From a virus, in the IMG/VR virus record IMGVR_UViG_3300036826_000347, positions 1 to 46,394 of that record: a stretch of DNA of 46,394 nt. One strand, given 5' to 3'. Positions within the stretch are counted from its first letter, which is position 1. Every line of letters starts with the position of its first letter. A program made the position numbers and the translations under genes. The notes below the pieces were generated by a model. It was not told the DNA's origin and ran no database searches. It saw only the letters and a program-made list of their open reading frames with translations. Below, piece by piece: positions 13,481 to 19,765 of this stretch.

Positions 13481-13798
13481 ATGGAGAATACTAGTATTAC
13501 CACCAAGTATGTCCGTAAGCCACTATTCGTAGATGCTGTTCAGGTAACTGAGCAAAATTTCGCCGACATCGCCCGTTGGTGCTTTGGTGAGGTCGGCAAT
13601 ATCGATGAATCGCCAGTGGACAGATCTGCTGATGTTCAGCCTACAAAACAGTACATTCATGTACGAGTGCACAATCCCAAGAATCCGAGGCAGACCAAAG
13701 CCTTCGTCGGGGACTGGATTCTCTATACAGAACGAGGGTACAAGGTCTACACGACCAAAGCTTTCCAAGCTAATTTCGACCTAGTCGACACTAATTAG
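13481..13798 (+). CDS. Conserved small phage protein
   Basis: This 105-residue protein starts VRKPLFVDAVQVTEQNFADIARWCFGEV and ends TKAFVGDWILYTERGYKVYTTKAFQANFDLVD. This two-part pattern (KP..V.AVQVT...I..WC and GDW.......Y.V.....F...F) is a common hypothetical family in phages, sometimes near replication or tail genes. No enzymatic motif is visible. The ribosome binding site GGGAGC lies 1 base before the ATG region. Confidence 0.75.
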   Translation: MENTSITTKYVRKPLFVDAVQVTEQNFADIARWCFGEVGNIDESPVDRSADVQPTKQYIHVRVHNPKNPRQTKAFVGDWILYTERGYKVYTTKAFQANFDLVDTN

Positions 13799-13805
13799 AC
13801 CCATT

Positions 13806-14018
13806 ATGATTTTCGGATTACAAACCAGTGATTCGCTGCCCGAACAGTGGACGCCGTTGGAAGCGGTAGCGGTGCTCAAATGTTTGGACGAAGAAGGGCG
13901 CGTTACTTATTGCGTTCGTAGTACCGAGACCTTGACCGATATGGAGTGCTATGCAATGCTCGAGATGACGGCTCAAACACAGGCTCGAACAATCCTCGAC
14001 GATTTCGAGGATGGATGA
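13806..14018 (+). CDS. Small hypothetical protein
   Basis: This 70-residue acidic protein contains LPEQWTPLEAVAVLKCLDEEGRVTYCVRSTETLTDMECYAMLEMTAQT. I recall the combination of WTPLEAVAL.KCLDEDG and a C-terminal MLE..A in actinobacteriophage hypothetical proteins. The function is unknown. It follows the previous gene by seven bases. Confidence 0.7.
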   Translation: MIFGLQTSDSLPEQWTPLEAVAVLKCLDEEGRVTYCVRSTETLTDMECYAMLEMTAQTQARTILDDFEDG

Positions 14019-14066
14019 GTAAGCACTATCAAAAGATGAGCGGTAATTAATAAGGGGGTGAGATCG

Positions 14067-14252
14067 ATGACAGAGCTGCCGTCGTTCGCCAAGGCGTCGA
14101 TCCGCTTTTTCTCCACGGATCCATTCGGACGCAAGTTGACGATCCCCGAGTTCAAGCAGTTGACGGCGCAGGACAAACATGAGCTCAGTCAGATGCTCAA
14201 TACCGTCCCCGGTTACGAGCACGAGCCGTACGTCGAAGCTTCGATTCGGTAA
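14067..14252 (+). CDS. Small hypothetical protein
   Basis: I place the start at ATG 14067, behind AAGGGGGTGAGATCG, giving 61 residues; a GTG at 14058 is the alternative. The protein (FAKASIRFFSTDPFGRKLTIPEFKQLTAQDKHELSQMLNTVPGYEHEPY) reads like a short helical protein of an unrecognised family. Its stop is two bases before the first arm of RNA candidate 3. Confidence 0.65.
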   Translation: MTELPSFAKASIRFFSTDPFGRKLTIPEFKQLTAQDKHELSQMLNTVPGYEHEPYVEASIR

Positions 14253-14254
14253 AA

Positions 14255-14352
14255 TAGGTGTCGAGGTATGACCAAGCCCTAAGTTACGACTTTCTGTTAT
14301 GAGAAGAAACTCGTAGCGTCCAAGACCGGAATACGGACCGGAGCGACACCTA
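14255..14352 (+). ncRNA. Structured RNA candidate 3
   Basis: TAGGTGTCG (14255-14263) pairs perfectly with CGACACCTA (14344-14352), closing 98 nt. Inside, TACGA (14285-14289) pairs with TCGTA (14311-14315), with a smaller TTTCT/AGAAG hairpin within, and the GTCC...GGAC and CCG/CGG pairs form a second arm. The element lies between a stop codon and RNA candidate 4. The length is tRNA-like, but the closing stem is 9 bp and there is no T-arm sequence or CCA end. Confidence 0.6.
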
Positions 14353-14356
14353 ATTT

Positions 14357-14470
14357 CAGTCTCCAGGTAACCCCATGGGTTGTTCTGCCTGGGCCAAATG
14401 GGGCTTGCTGACGAGAGACAAGGATGCCGATCAGGGGCTTGGTCAGGCATTGCAGTTAGACTGGAGACTG
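14357..14470 (+). ncRNA. Structured RNA candidate 4
   Basis: CAGTCTCCAG (14357-14366) pairs perfectly with CTGGAGACTG (14461-14470), closing 114 nt. CCCCAT (14371-14376) pairs with ATGGGG (14398-14403), and ATGCC pairs with GGCAT in the second half. The loop of the first hairpin (TGCCTGGGCCAA, 14386-14397) is nearly complementary to TTGGTCAGGCA (14439-14449), so a kissing contact or alternative fold is possible. There is no coding frame on the + strand. Confidence 0.65.
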
Positions 14471-14480
14471 AGTAAAAAAT

Positions 14481-14586
14481 TGCTCTAGGAGCAGGAGGGC
14501 TGATCACCCGAGGCGAGACTAGAGAGCACACGGTACGGACCCTTGAAGAGCCTGCTTTACGATGCACTGGGCTACGCGGTGTGCAT
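14481..14586 (+). ncRNA. Structured RNA candidate 5 / leader of the Rpf-like gene
   Basis: Several mutually exclusive pairings are visible. TGCTCTAG pairs with CTAGAGAGCA (with a 2-nt bulge), AGCAGG (14490) with CCTGCT (14551), GCACAC (14526-14531) with GTGTGC (14579-14584), and ATGCAC (14562-14567) with GTGCAT (14581-14586). The last two compete for the same bases just upstream of the ribosome binding site of the secreted enzyme gene, the layout of a translational switch. It is less cleanly bounded than candidates 3 and 4. Confidence 0.45.
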
Positions 14587-14613
14587 ATTTGTCCCCTATC
14601 AAGGAGTTTACAC

Positions 14614-15147
14614 GTGCTCAAAGCAACTGTCCTAATCACAACGGCACTATCTTTGTTGATTAGTACGGAGGCTGACGCTAAACGAAATGTGGCAGCGGTT
14701 GCAAAACGTTGTCCCGGCCATGTGCAGGGCGTATATTACTATCGCGACATGACTCGAAAGTGGCAGCGAAAATTGAGCGTAACACCAACGCGCTCGAATT
14801 TCAACGCTTCGTTAGTGCGTTCGTGTAATTATACGGTTTGGGTCGCACACCGCTGGCAAAACCGGGCAAGCAAGTGGCACGTCAGATATACGGCATATTT
14901 GAAAACACAAACACCATCGAGATCAGGATACGCACCTTTGTGCAGCTCGTCGTGTGTTTCCTGTGAATCTGGTCACAATCCCAACGCCTGGAATAGTGCC
15001 GGATATTGGGGCTGGTATCAATTCGACTACGGCACATGGGTTGCACATGGAGGAATTCCTTCTCATTGGGGTAAGTCGAGTACTTCGTCGGGAGAGCAAA
15101 CCGCAGTAGCCAGTCGTATTCGTTACGACGCTTGGCCTAACTGTTGA
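14614..15147 (+). CDS. Secreted Rpf/transglycosylase-like enzyme
   Basis: I choose GTG 14614 behind AAGGAGTTTACAC, giving 177 residues with a signal peptide (LKATVLITTALSLLISTEADA, cleavage after ADA). The C-terminal 70 residues look like the resuscitation-promoting-factor or transglycosylase-like fold: CESGHNPNAWNSAGYWGWYQFDYGTWVAHGG..., then EQTAVASRIRYDAWPNC, with the catalytic-type Glu in CESG. Such enzymes cleave glycan strands of peptidoglycan. It lies outside the lysis cassette at 27-29 kb, so it may act outside the membrane on the host wall during infection or release. Confidence 0.8.
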   Translation: MLKATVLITTALSLLISTEADAKRNVAAVAKRCPGHVQGVYYYRDMTRKWQRKLSVTPTRSNFNASLVRSCNYTVWVAHRWQNRASKWHVRYTAYLKTQTPSRSGYAPLCSSSCVSCESGHNPNAWNSAGYWGWYQFDYGTWVAHGGIPSHWGKSSTSSGEQTAVASRIRYDAWPNC

Positions 15148-15161
15148 GCAGAGAGGGAGCT

Positions 15162-15326
15162 GTGGACAAACACGGATACATCTATATGGATGAAGCCGAG
15201 GAAATTCCCTCAGAAGATAGTACGCGCTTGGATGGATATCTTCGAGGTCGTGCTGAAGCCGATTTACAAAAACATCTCAATGCAATGCGCGAAAAAATGA
15301 AGTTGGTCGAAGATAATGCCCGCTAA
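15162..15326 (+). CDS. Small hypothetical protein
   Basis: I use the GTG at 15162 behind GAGGGAGC, giving 54 residues; a TTG at 15144 is an alternative. The protein (GYIYMDEAEEIPSEDSTRLDGYLRGRAEADLQKHLNAMREKMK) ends in a charged helix. It is not recognised. It overlaps the following small basic gene by 11 bases. Confidence 0.6.
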   Translation: MDKHGYIYMDEAEEIPSEDSTRLDGYLRGRAEADLQKHLNAMREKMKLVEDNAR

Positions 15327-15438
15327 GAGTCAACGTCAGCGGGCCTGGGCTTACGGGGTAAAAGGTAAGAGCTGGGCCAAAGCACATCATTTCAACAACA
15401 AAGGTAAACTGCCGAAAACAGCGCGCAAGAAGAAGTGA
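15316..15438 (+). CDS. Tiny basic phage protein
   Basis: This 40-residue, strongly basic protein (MPAKSQRQRAWAYGVKGKSW...GKLPKTARKKK) follows a pattern common in phages: a start like MPAKS..QRR, an Ala/Gly-rich middle and a KLPK.A..K ending. The function is unknown; nucleic-acid or virion association is plausible from the charge. It overlaps both neighbours by a few bases, typical of this operon. The internal hairpin GCCCGCT/AGCGGGC is part of its codons and lacks a T run. Confidence 0.7.
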   Translation: MPAKSQRQRAWAYGVKGKSWAKAHHFNNKGKLPKTARKKK

Positions 15439-15590
15439 TCGTCGACATATTCAAGTACAATCGCTATCGCTCGATCGAAGAGCGGCTTTGGTGCGCGGTC
15501 TTTTGGCTGGGAATTTTGCTGCTTGTCTTGTGGATCGAGCTCTGCGTTGCGATTGCAATTGCCAGATTATTGTTGATATTTCCGAACTAG
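15435..15590 (+). CDS. Small membrane protein
   Basis: This 51-residue protein starts at the GTG overlapping the previous stop. It has a charged N-terminus (DIFKYNRYRSIEERLW) and one long hydrophobic helix (FWLGILLLVLWIELCVAIAIARLLLIF). It is not recognised. The stop is followed immediately by AGGAGATCTAAGC, the ribosome binding site of the next gene. Confidence 0.6.
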   Translation: MIVDIFKYNRYRSIEERLWCAVFWLGILLLVLWIELCVAIAIARLLLIFPN

Positions 15591-15601
15591 GAGATCTAAG
15601 C

Positions 15602-15805
15602 GTGGGCGATACCGTAAAGCCGTATAGAGATCCGGTTCCTGGTCGCGGATCGATTGAACTTCGTCGTACGGCCGCGGGCGTATATTCTTGGGTGATCACG
15701 ATTTGGACGGATGCGATTGTAACCGATGCGCATCTGCTTGGTATGATCGACTCGGTCGAGCGAGTAGATAGCGAGCTACGTAAACGATATCCTGAATCGG
15801 GATAG
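15602..15805 (+). CDS. Small conserved phage protein
   Basis: This 67-residue protein starts at GTG 15602 behind AGGAGATCTAAGC. The core (GSIELRRTAAGVYSWVITIWTDAIVTDAHLLGMIDSVERVDSELRKRY) has the ELRR.AAG.YSW.I and terminal helix pattern I recall from mycobacteriophage-type hypothetical proteins. The function is unknown. Confidence 0.7.
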   Translation: MGDTVKPYRDPVPGRGSIELRRTAAGVYSWVITIWTDAIVTDAHLLGMIDSVERVDSELRKRYPESG

Positions 15806-15813
15806 AGGTAATC

Positions 15814-16011
15814 GTGGATACGAGTCAATGTATCAACTGCAACAAACCGATTTACTATGGACCTCGAGTAAGCGCCCGTAAGGACAACGAGGGTGGACTG
15901 GAGCGCCCGGAAATCTTGTGGCGGCATGCCGATACAGAAGACAACAAATGCTCAATACGAGTGTTTGTAGCGACGCCGATTATGAATCGAGAGGAAACCG
16001 ATCGGCAATAA
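15814..16011 (+). CDS. Small zinc-finger-like protein
   Basis: This 65-residue protein has CINCNKPIYYGPR near the start and HADTEDNKCSIR later, so one Cys pair plus His and Cys could bind zinc. Short proteins with CxxC...H..T...C are frequent in actinobacteriophages. The GTG start lies behind AGAGGTAATC. Its stop overlaps the first arm of RNA candidate 6. Confidence 0.65.
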   Translation: MDTSQCINCNKPIYYGPRVSARKDNEGGLERPEILWRHADTEDNKCSIRVFVATPIMNREETDRQ

Positions 16012-16102
16012 TTCTCCGGGACAGTCGATACCCGGAGTACGGACGGAGGAGAATTCTCTAGCGGCTACCCTCCCAAAGCTAGTCGTTAGAGATCTCCGTC
16101 CG
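16010..16102 (+). ncRNA. Structured RNA candidate 6 with two alternative folds
   Basis: CGGACGGAG (16040-16048) pairs perfectly with CTCCGTCCG (16094-16102), and inside it TCTCTAGCG (16055-16063) pairs with CGTTAGAGA (16084-16092), forming one long hairpin. An alternative uses AATTCTCC (16010-16017) with GGAGAATT (16048-16055), enclosing a CCGGG/CCCGG hairpin (16016-16035). The two folds share bases 16048-16055, so they exclude each other. The element spans the gap between two genes, 40 bases before the next start, and has no T run. It could be a translational or processing switch. Confidence 0.6.
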
Positions 16103-16142
16103 CTACGAGAACTAATGCTATATTTTTTGAAAGGATTGCTTA

Positions 16143-16457
16143 ATGGGTCGTTTTGAAGTACAAGGGATCGTTTCGGCTCAGACCGGCGAACCGTTGATTC
16201 AAATGCGCCAACTCGATAACAACGATAATTTGGAGTTCGGTTTCGAAATCCCACCATTGGAAGCACGCGAAATGGCGCAGATGATTCTCGAAGCGAGCAT
16301 CAATGCTGTTTACGATGCCGCGTTGATTGCCTGGGCAAAAGAAAGTGATAACGAGGCGATGGGAGTAATGTTGGTTAATCTAATTCGTAGTTTTCGAGCC
16401 GATCGCTGGGGACTTCCTGATCGTCCGGAGGATTGGCGCAATGACCGAAGATCCTGA
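16143..16457 (+). CDS. Conserved hypothetical phage protein
   Basis: This 104-residue protein contains PLIQMRQLDNNDNLEFGFEIPPLEAREMAQMILEASINAVYDAALIAWAKE and ends IRSFRADRWGLPDRPEDWR. This order (PL.Q.R..D.....FG.E.PPLEAREMAQMI) is a widespread hypothetical family in actinobacteriophages. No function is assigned. The ribosome binding site AAAGGATTG precedes the ATG. It overlaps the next gene by 17 bases. Confidence 0.75.
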   Translation: MGRFEVQGIVSAQTGEPLIQMRQLDNNDNLEFGFEIPPLEAREMAQMILEASINAVYDAALIAWAKESDNEAMGVMLVNLIRSFRADRWGLPDRPEDWRNDRRS

Positions 16458-16878
16458 TTGGTATGTGTCCGATATCCATTGCCGTCGGGCAATACAATAT
16501 TTGTATAGCAGCTTGTTCGGCGAAGGATATTTGTCTTCACAATTGTCACACGCCCAATTACTGGATTTGTGGGCTGAAGCGTTAGAGCAGACACTGGCCG
16601 TAAATGAGGCGTCGCCGATTGGACCAGATCCGGAAGCGGCGCGAAAATTCGTCCTGACAAAGATCGAAGCGCGAGTAACGACGGTGGAAGAACGTGCCGA
16701 CCAACTCGAGAACGCACTGATGATCTTGAGTAAATGGCTGATGTCGAACATGACCCATTACAACTGGCAGATTCACCGTCAAATCGAGAAGACTCTCTAC
16801 GAAGCGAAAAAGGAGCCTGATGGCAGAGCCGAAGTTACAGATCGAGCAGCGCGTCGAGCAGATCGAGAAGACGATTGA
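16441..16878 (+). CDS. Hypothetical helical protein
   Basis: This 145-residue protein begins MTEDPDWYVSDIHCRRAIQYLYSS and contains a long helical, Leu-rich middle (LLDLWAEALEQTLAVNEASP...TTVEERADQLENALMILSKWLMSN). It is not recognised. It overlaps the previous gene by 17 bases and the next by 59 bases in a different frame. The 3' end beyond about 16820 is Arg/Asp-rich and may be less constrained than the overlapping coiled-coil gene. Confidence 0.6.
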   Translation: MTEDPDWYVSDIHCRRAIQYLYSSLFGEGYLSSQLSHAQLLDLWAEALEQTLAVNEASPIGPDPEAARKFVLTKIEARVTTVEERADQLENALMILSKWLMSNMTHYNWQIHRQIEKTLYEAKKEPDGRAEVTDRAARRADREDD

Positions 16879-17008
16879 TAATTTGCTGCAATGGCTGGTC
16901 AAGGATTCGAAGATCGATTTCGATGGCGACGATTATCAGGAGCTTAGGGATATTCTAAATGGAACTGCTAAGACCGCATCAGAAGCTCGCCCTGACGCAA
17001 CTACGTAA
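16820..17008 (+). CDS. Small coiled-coil protein overlapping the helicase
   Basis: This 62-residue frame starts at the ATG behind AAAAAGGAGCCTG. It reads [46 protein letters not shown], a clean heptad pattern. I recall similar short coiled-coil proteins upstream of phage helicases. Its last 50 bases overlap the start of the helicase gene. The overlap on both sides keeps confidence moderate. Confidence 0.6.
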   Translation: MAEPKLQIEQRVEQIEKTIDNLLQWLVKDSKIDFDGDDYQELRDILNGTAKTASEARPDATT

Positions 17009-18155
17009 CGGCCATATTCTCTGGGGCGGCGTCGGCTCGGGCAAGTCGCGAGTAGCGGCAGCCTATTACATCGAGCAAGAGCGTCCGCGTGATGTCTACG
17101 TGATCACGACGGCGATGAAGCGCGACTCGAAAGATTGGGTCGGTGAGTTCGCTCCGTTTGGAATCGGAACCGCTCGTAATGCGACGGTGAGTGGCTTGTT
17201 GACGGTCGACAGCTGGAACAACATCGCCAAGTATGCAGATATCTCCGGAGCATTCTTCATCTTCGACGAGCAACGCCTGGTCGGCTCGGGCAAGTGGGTG
17301 AAAACATTCTTGAAGATCGCCAAGCACAATCGCTGGATTCTCCTCTCGGCGACTCCGGGCGATACCTGGCTCGACTACGTACCGGTCTTCATCGCCAACG
17401 GCTTCTACAAGAATCGCACCCAATTCAAGCGCGAACACGTCGTCTATTCGTCGTTTACGAAATTCCCCAAAGTAGAGCGTTATCTGGGTGAAGGGCGCTT
17501 GATCCGACTGCGTAACTCGATCCTGGTCCCGATGCCGCACCCGAAGCTGACTACGCGCCATAGCATGACAATTCCGGTCGAGTGGAACGAGGCCTTGCTG
17601 CAAAGCGTAATCAAGAATCGCTGGCATATCTACCAAAATCGCCCGATTCGCGACATCGCCGAGCTGTTCGGGGTAATGCGCCGGGTGGTGAACAGCGATC
17701 CAGCCCGCGTCAGAGCCGTTGAGAGCCTCTTAGAGCAGCACAAAAAGTTGGTGGTATTCTATAACTTCAACTACGAATTGGAGGCTCTACGGGGCTTACA
17801 GCGCCTTACAGAGCTAGCTGAGTGGAATGGACACAAGCACGAACCGGTCCCGGAGGGCTCGGAATGGATTTATTTGGTCCAATACGTAGCCGGATCGGAA
17901 AGTTGGAACTGTGTCGAGACGAATACGATCGTTTTCTACTCCTTGACCTACTCGTACAAGAACTGGGAGCAGGCGCATGGACGGATCGATCGTCTGAACA
18001 CTCCTTTTAGCGATTTGTACTACTATACGCTGCGTTCAAAGAGCGTAATCGATGCCGCAATCTGGCGCAGTTTGAAGGCCAAACAGAGCTTCAATGTGGC
18101 CAAATTTGAAATTAATTTGCTACAGGGGGGTGAAAAAGAGGGTAAAAATGGGTAA
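16959..18155 (+). CDS. SNF2/DEAD-type helicase
   Basis: This 398-residue protein carries the superfamily 2 helicase motifs. The start has [26 protein letters not shown] with Walker A at residues 23-30. [14 protein letters not shown] at about 101 has the Walker B box as DEQR rather than [16 protein letters not shown] is motif III at about 128, and [11 protein letters not shown], motif VI, is at about 337-346. It is compact for the SNF2 group. Phage homologues act in replication, recombination or branch processing; the exact substrate is unknown. Confidence 0.85.
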   Translation: MELLRPHQKLALTQLRNGHILWGGVGSGKSRVAAAYYIEQERPRDVYVITTAMKRDSKDWVGEFAPFGIGTARNATVSGLLTVDSWNNIAKYADISGAFFIFDEQRLVGSGKWVKTFLKIAKHNRWILLSATPGDTWLDYVPVFIANGFYKNRTQFKREHVVYSSFTKFPKVERYLGEGRLIRLRNSILVPMPHPKLTTRHSMTIPVEWNEALLQSVIKNRWHIYQNRPIRDIAELFGVMRRVVNSDPARVRAVESLLEQHKKLVVFYNFNYELEALRGLQRLTELAEWNGHKHEPVPEGSEWIYLVQYVAGSESWNCVETNTIVFYSLTYSYKNWEQAHGRIDRLNTPFSDLYYYTLRSKSVIDAAIWRSLKAKQSFNVAKFEINLLQGGEKEGKNG

Positions 18156-18348
18156 AAATCGGCCGTTTGTAAAGTGCAATTCGGACGGCAATTTTATGCT
18201 CAAATCGGACACTTTTTCGACTATTTTTCAGATTTGGGCAGAAACGGCAGCGGAGAAATTTGAACTGGTACGGACGACTATTTTGGGAAAAGGCCTGGTA
18301 ATTACGGAAAAATTAGAGAAAAAGGTACGAAAAGAGCTGAAAATGTAG
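18148..18348 (+). CDS. Small basic hypothetical protein
   Basis: This 66-residue frame starts at ATG 18148, overlapping the helicase end by eight bases, behind GAGGGTAAAA. The product is Lys-rich ([40 protein letters not shown]...[12 protein letters not shown]) and AT-rich in codon choice. No family is recognised. The coupled position suggests a real gene. Confidence 0.5.
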   Translation: MGKNRPFVKCNSDGNFMLKSDTFSTIFQIWAETAAEKFELVRTTILGKGLVITEKLEKKVRKELKM

Positions 18349-18402
18349 TATGGTCAAATTGCCCAAATATGCTTCAAAAAACTTTCCCTACGCGAGCAAA
18401 CC

Positions 18403-18428
18403 TAATATCTAAAAGGAATTAGATATTA
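18403..18428 (+). promoter_or_regulatory. Perfect inverted repeat, operator candidate
   Basis: TAATATCTAA (18403-18412) and TTAGATATTA (18419-18428) form a perfect 10-bp inverted repeat with a six-base centre. The half-site AATATCTAA occurs again at 18473-18481, and as its complement at 19281-19289 beside a sigma70-like promoter. Four copies within 900 bases suggest binding sites for a regulator, although an RNA hairpin is also possible. Confidence 0.55.
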
Positions 18429-18429
18429 A

Positions 18430-18603
18430 GTGGGTAAATATAAAGACTTTTGCCTTCAATATTCTTGGCATCAATATCTAATCAAGGAGGAGAGACAAAT
18501 TAAGACCATCCACAAGGTAGCGCCCTTTCTCAAGGTAGTTAAAAAAAAAAAAATAAAGGTGCGGAATGACCGATATTACGTTTCAATTAGAATTACTAGC
18601 TAG
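18430..18603 (+). CDS. Doubtful small gene in the 218-base gap
   Basis: The gap 18349-18565 holds the inverted repeat, a 13-base A run (18541-18553) and this open frame of 57 codons from a GTG at 18430. The product (KDFCLQYSWHQYLIKEERQIKTIHKVAPFLKVV.KKKIKVRNDRYYVSIRIT) is basic and plausible in composition, but the ribosome binding site is weak and it overlaps the next gene by 38 bases. A gap that is purely regulatory is equally likely. Confidence 0.25.
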   Translation: MGKYKDFCLQYSWHQYLIKEERQIKTIHKVAPFLKVVKKKKIKVRNDRYYVSIRITS

Positions 18604-18766
18604 CGTCGAGGGTGTGCGACGTAGAATTCACGAATGTGAGGGTAAACATGTCCAGCAAGCGATGTACAGTACCTATATGGATACTTTGACCCAGATTTGC
18701 TTTACTTGTCGTAAAGTACGTAGTAATGTTATGTGGGAAGGTAATCGATCATGGACTCCGTCGTAG
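18566..18766 (+). CDS. Small zinc-binding-like protein
   Basis: This 66-residue protein has a putative metal site: ECEGKH at about residue 23 and ICFTCRKVRSN near residue 44, a C..H...C..C arrangement. It overlaps the next gene by 16 bases. Small proteins of this kind often precede HNH-type proteins in phages, as here. The function is unknown. Confidence 0.65.
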   Translation: MTDITFQLELLASVEGVRRRIHECEGKHVQQAMYSTYMDTLTQICFTCRKVRSNVMWEGNRSWTPS

Positions 18767-19284
18767 AGCTCTGGAAGCCGATTGAGCTGTTTCCAGATTA
18801 TAGCGTAAGTAGTTGGGGAAGAATTCGTTCGAACAAGCGGGGCGAAGAAGGAAAGATCTTAGCGCTCTCTCCAAATCAGTATGGAGTTATGCAAGTCGGA
18901 TTGATGCGAGACCAAATTCAGCATCATCGTTCGGTTCCGCTGCTGGTTGCCAAGGCCTTCTTACCCCCGTTTCAGAACAAGCGCCAGGATCGTAGGGCAT
19001 TTGATACACCGATTAATCTAGATGGAAATCGTCGTAACAATTTGGTTACCAATCTTGCCTGGCGGCCACGCTGGTATGCAGTTAAGTACAATCGACAGTT
19101 TCGTTATCCATACGAGCATCCAATCTATCAACCGATTATCGATCTCGATACGGGAGAGGTAAGCAAGAATTCGCTTGAGTGTGCCAAACGTTATGGCCTG
19201 CTCGAGCAGGAAATTGTCTTGTCGATTTTGAATCGTACTTATACCTGGCCCACATATCAATATTTCAGTGTCGTAGTTAATTAG
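18751..19284 (+). CDS. NUMOD4/HNH-like protein with altered catalytic site
   Basis: This 177-residue protein begins with a NUMOD4 DNA-binding motif (ELWKPIELFPDYSVSSWGRIRS). An HNH-like region follows: HHRSVPLLVAKAFLPP... then FDTPINLDGNRRNNLVTNLAWRPRWYA. In active HNH enzymes this segment reads NHIDGNK.NN; here the first His is missing (INLDGNR), so nuclease activity is doubtful. The C-terminal part (LDTGEVSKNSLECAKRYGLLEQEIVLSILN) resembles a NUMOD1/HTH module. It may bind DNA without cutting. It contrasts with the intact endonuclease at 22817-23323. Confidence 0.75.
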   Translation: MDSVVELWKPIELFPDYSVSSWGRIRSNKRGEEGKILALSPNQYGVMQVGLMRDQIQHHRSVPLLVAKAFLPPFQNKRQDRRAFDTPINLDGNRRNNLVTNLAWRPRWYAVKYNRQFRYPYEHPIYQPIIDLDTGEVSKNSLECAKRYGLLEQEIVLSILNRTYTWPTYQYFSVVVN

Positions 19285-19287
19285 ATA

Positions 19288-19317
19288 TTGATTAGTGATA
19301 AGATCGCACGATATAAT
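19288..19317 (+). promoter_or_regulatory. Sigma70-like promoter before the first fibre module
   Basis: TTGATT (19288-19293), 18 bases, TATAAT (19312-19317), with a TTAGATATT half-site overlapping the -35 region at 19281-19289. It lacks the TCGCA-13 spacing of the other phage promoters. It would drive the BppU-like and collagen-like fibre genes that start about 70 bases downstream. Confidence 0.6.
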
Positions 19318-19384
19318 AGAAGAGTTAGGAACATCTGCTTTCTTTTTTCTGTCTATTATGTCGCAAAGGGTCGAAAGGAGGAGC

Positions 19385-19765
19385 ATGGCTAACGAAATCG
19401 ATCTTCAGCCGCAAGTTTTGAATCTAGCATTGTATGCTGGAGATGGTGTTGAATTTCGCTTGATTTGTACAGACAAAGCCGGTGCTCCCGTTGATGTTAC
19501 CGGTACGGTGAAGGCGCAGATTCGATTAGATCGAATGACGCCGGATCCCGCAATTGTCGAGTTTACTGCCGGTATGGTCGACGCCTATCAAGGAATCGTC
19601 GTACTTACTTTGACTGGTGTTCAAACACAAACTCTGTCGGCGCATCCTTCTGCGGTAAAGGGAACTTTTGTCGGTGTCTGGGATGTACAGTGGGCACCAG
19701 CAGGTAAGCAACCGCGGACGTTGTGTCAAGGATCCGTGGAGTGTGTGTCTGATGTTACTAGATGA
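19385..19765 (+). CDS. BppU N-terminal-like baseplate/fibre adaptor, copy 1
   Basis: I place the start at ATG 19385 behind GAAAGGAGGAGC, giving 126 residues. The protein has repeated beta strands: [40 protein letters not shown]...[32 protein letters not shown]. It resembles the N-terminal domain of upper baseplate proteins (DUF2479/BppU type) that anchors fibres to the tail. It has a paralogue at 29797-30159 with the same ending (GVWDLQ...VTR). Each is followed by a collagen-like protein, so the pair works as fibre anchor plus fibre. Confidence 0.7.
   Translation: MANEIDLQPQVLNLALYAGDGVEFRLICTDKAGAPVDVTGTVKAQIRLDRMTPDPAIVEFTAGMVDAYQGIVVLTLTGVQTQTLSAHPSAVKGTFVGVWDVQWAPAGKQPRTLCQGSVECVSDVTR

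Noticed and set aside
14015-14050. 11-codon frame overlapping the stop of the 13806 gene
   Set aside because: Too short to support; it probably only reflects the ATGA overlap.
14255-14352. Hammerhead ribozyme, because GAAAC occurs near a hairpin
   Set aside because: The partner core CTGANGA is absent and the GAAAC lies within a hairpin loop rather than at a three-way junction.
13818-14639. 273-residue open frame on the minus strand across the folded RNA region
   Set aside because: It covers + strand genes and the inverted repeats, has no recognisable domain or ribosome binding site, and no other gene uses the minus strand.
15318-15344. GCCCGCT/AGCGGGC hairpin as a terminator
   Set aside because: It lies within two overlapping genes and has no T run after the stem.
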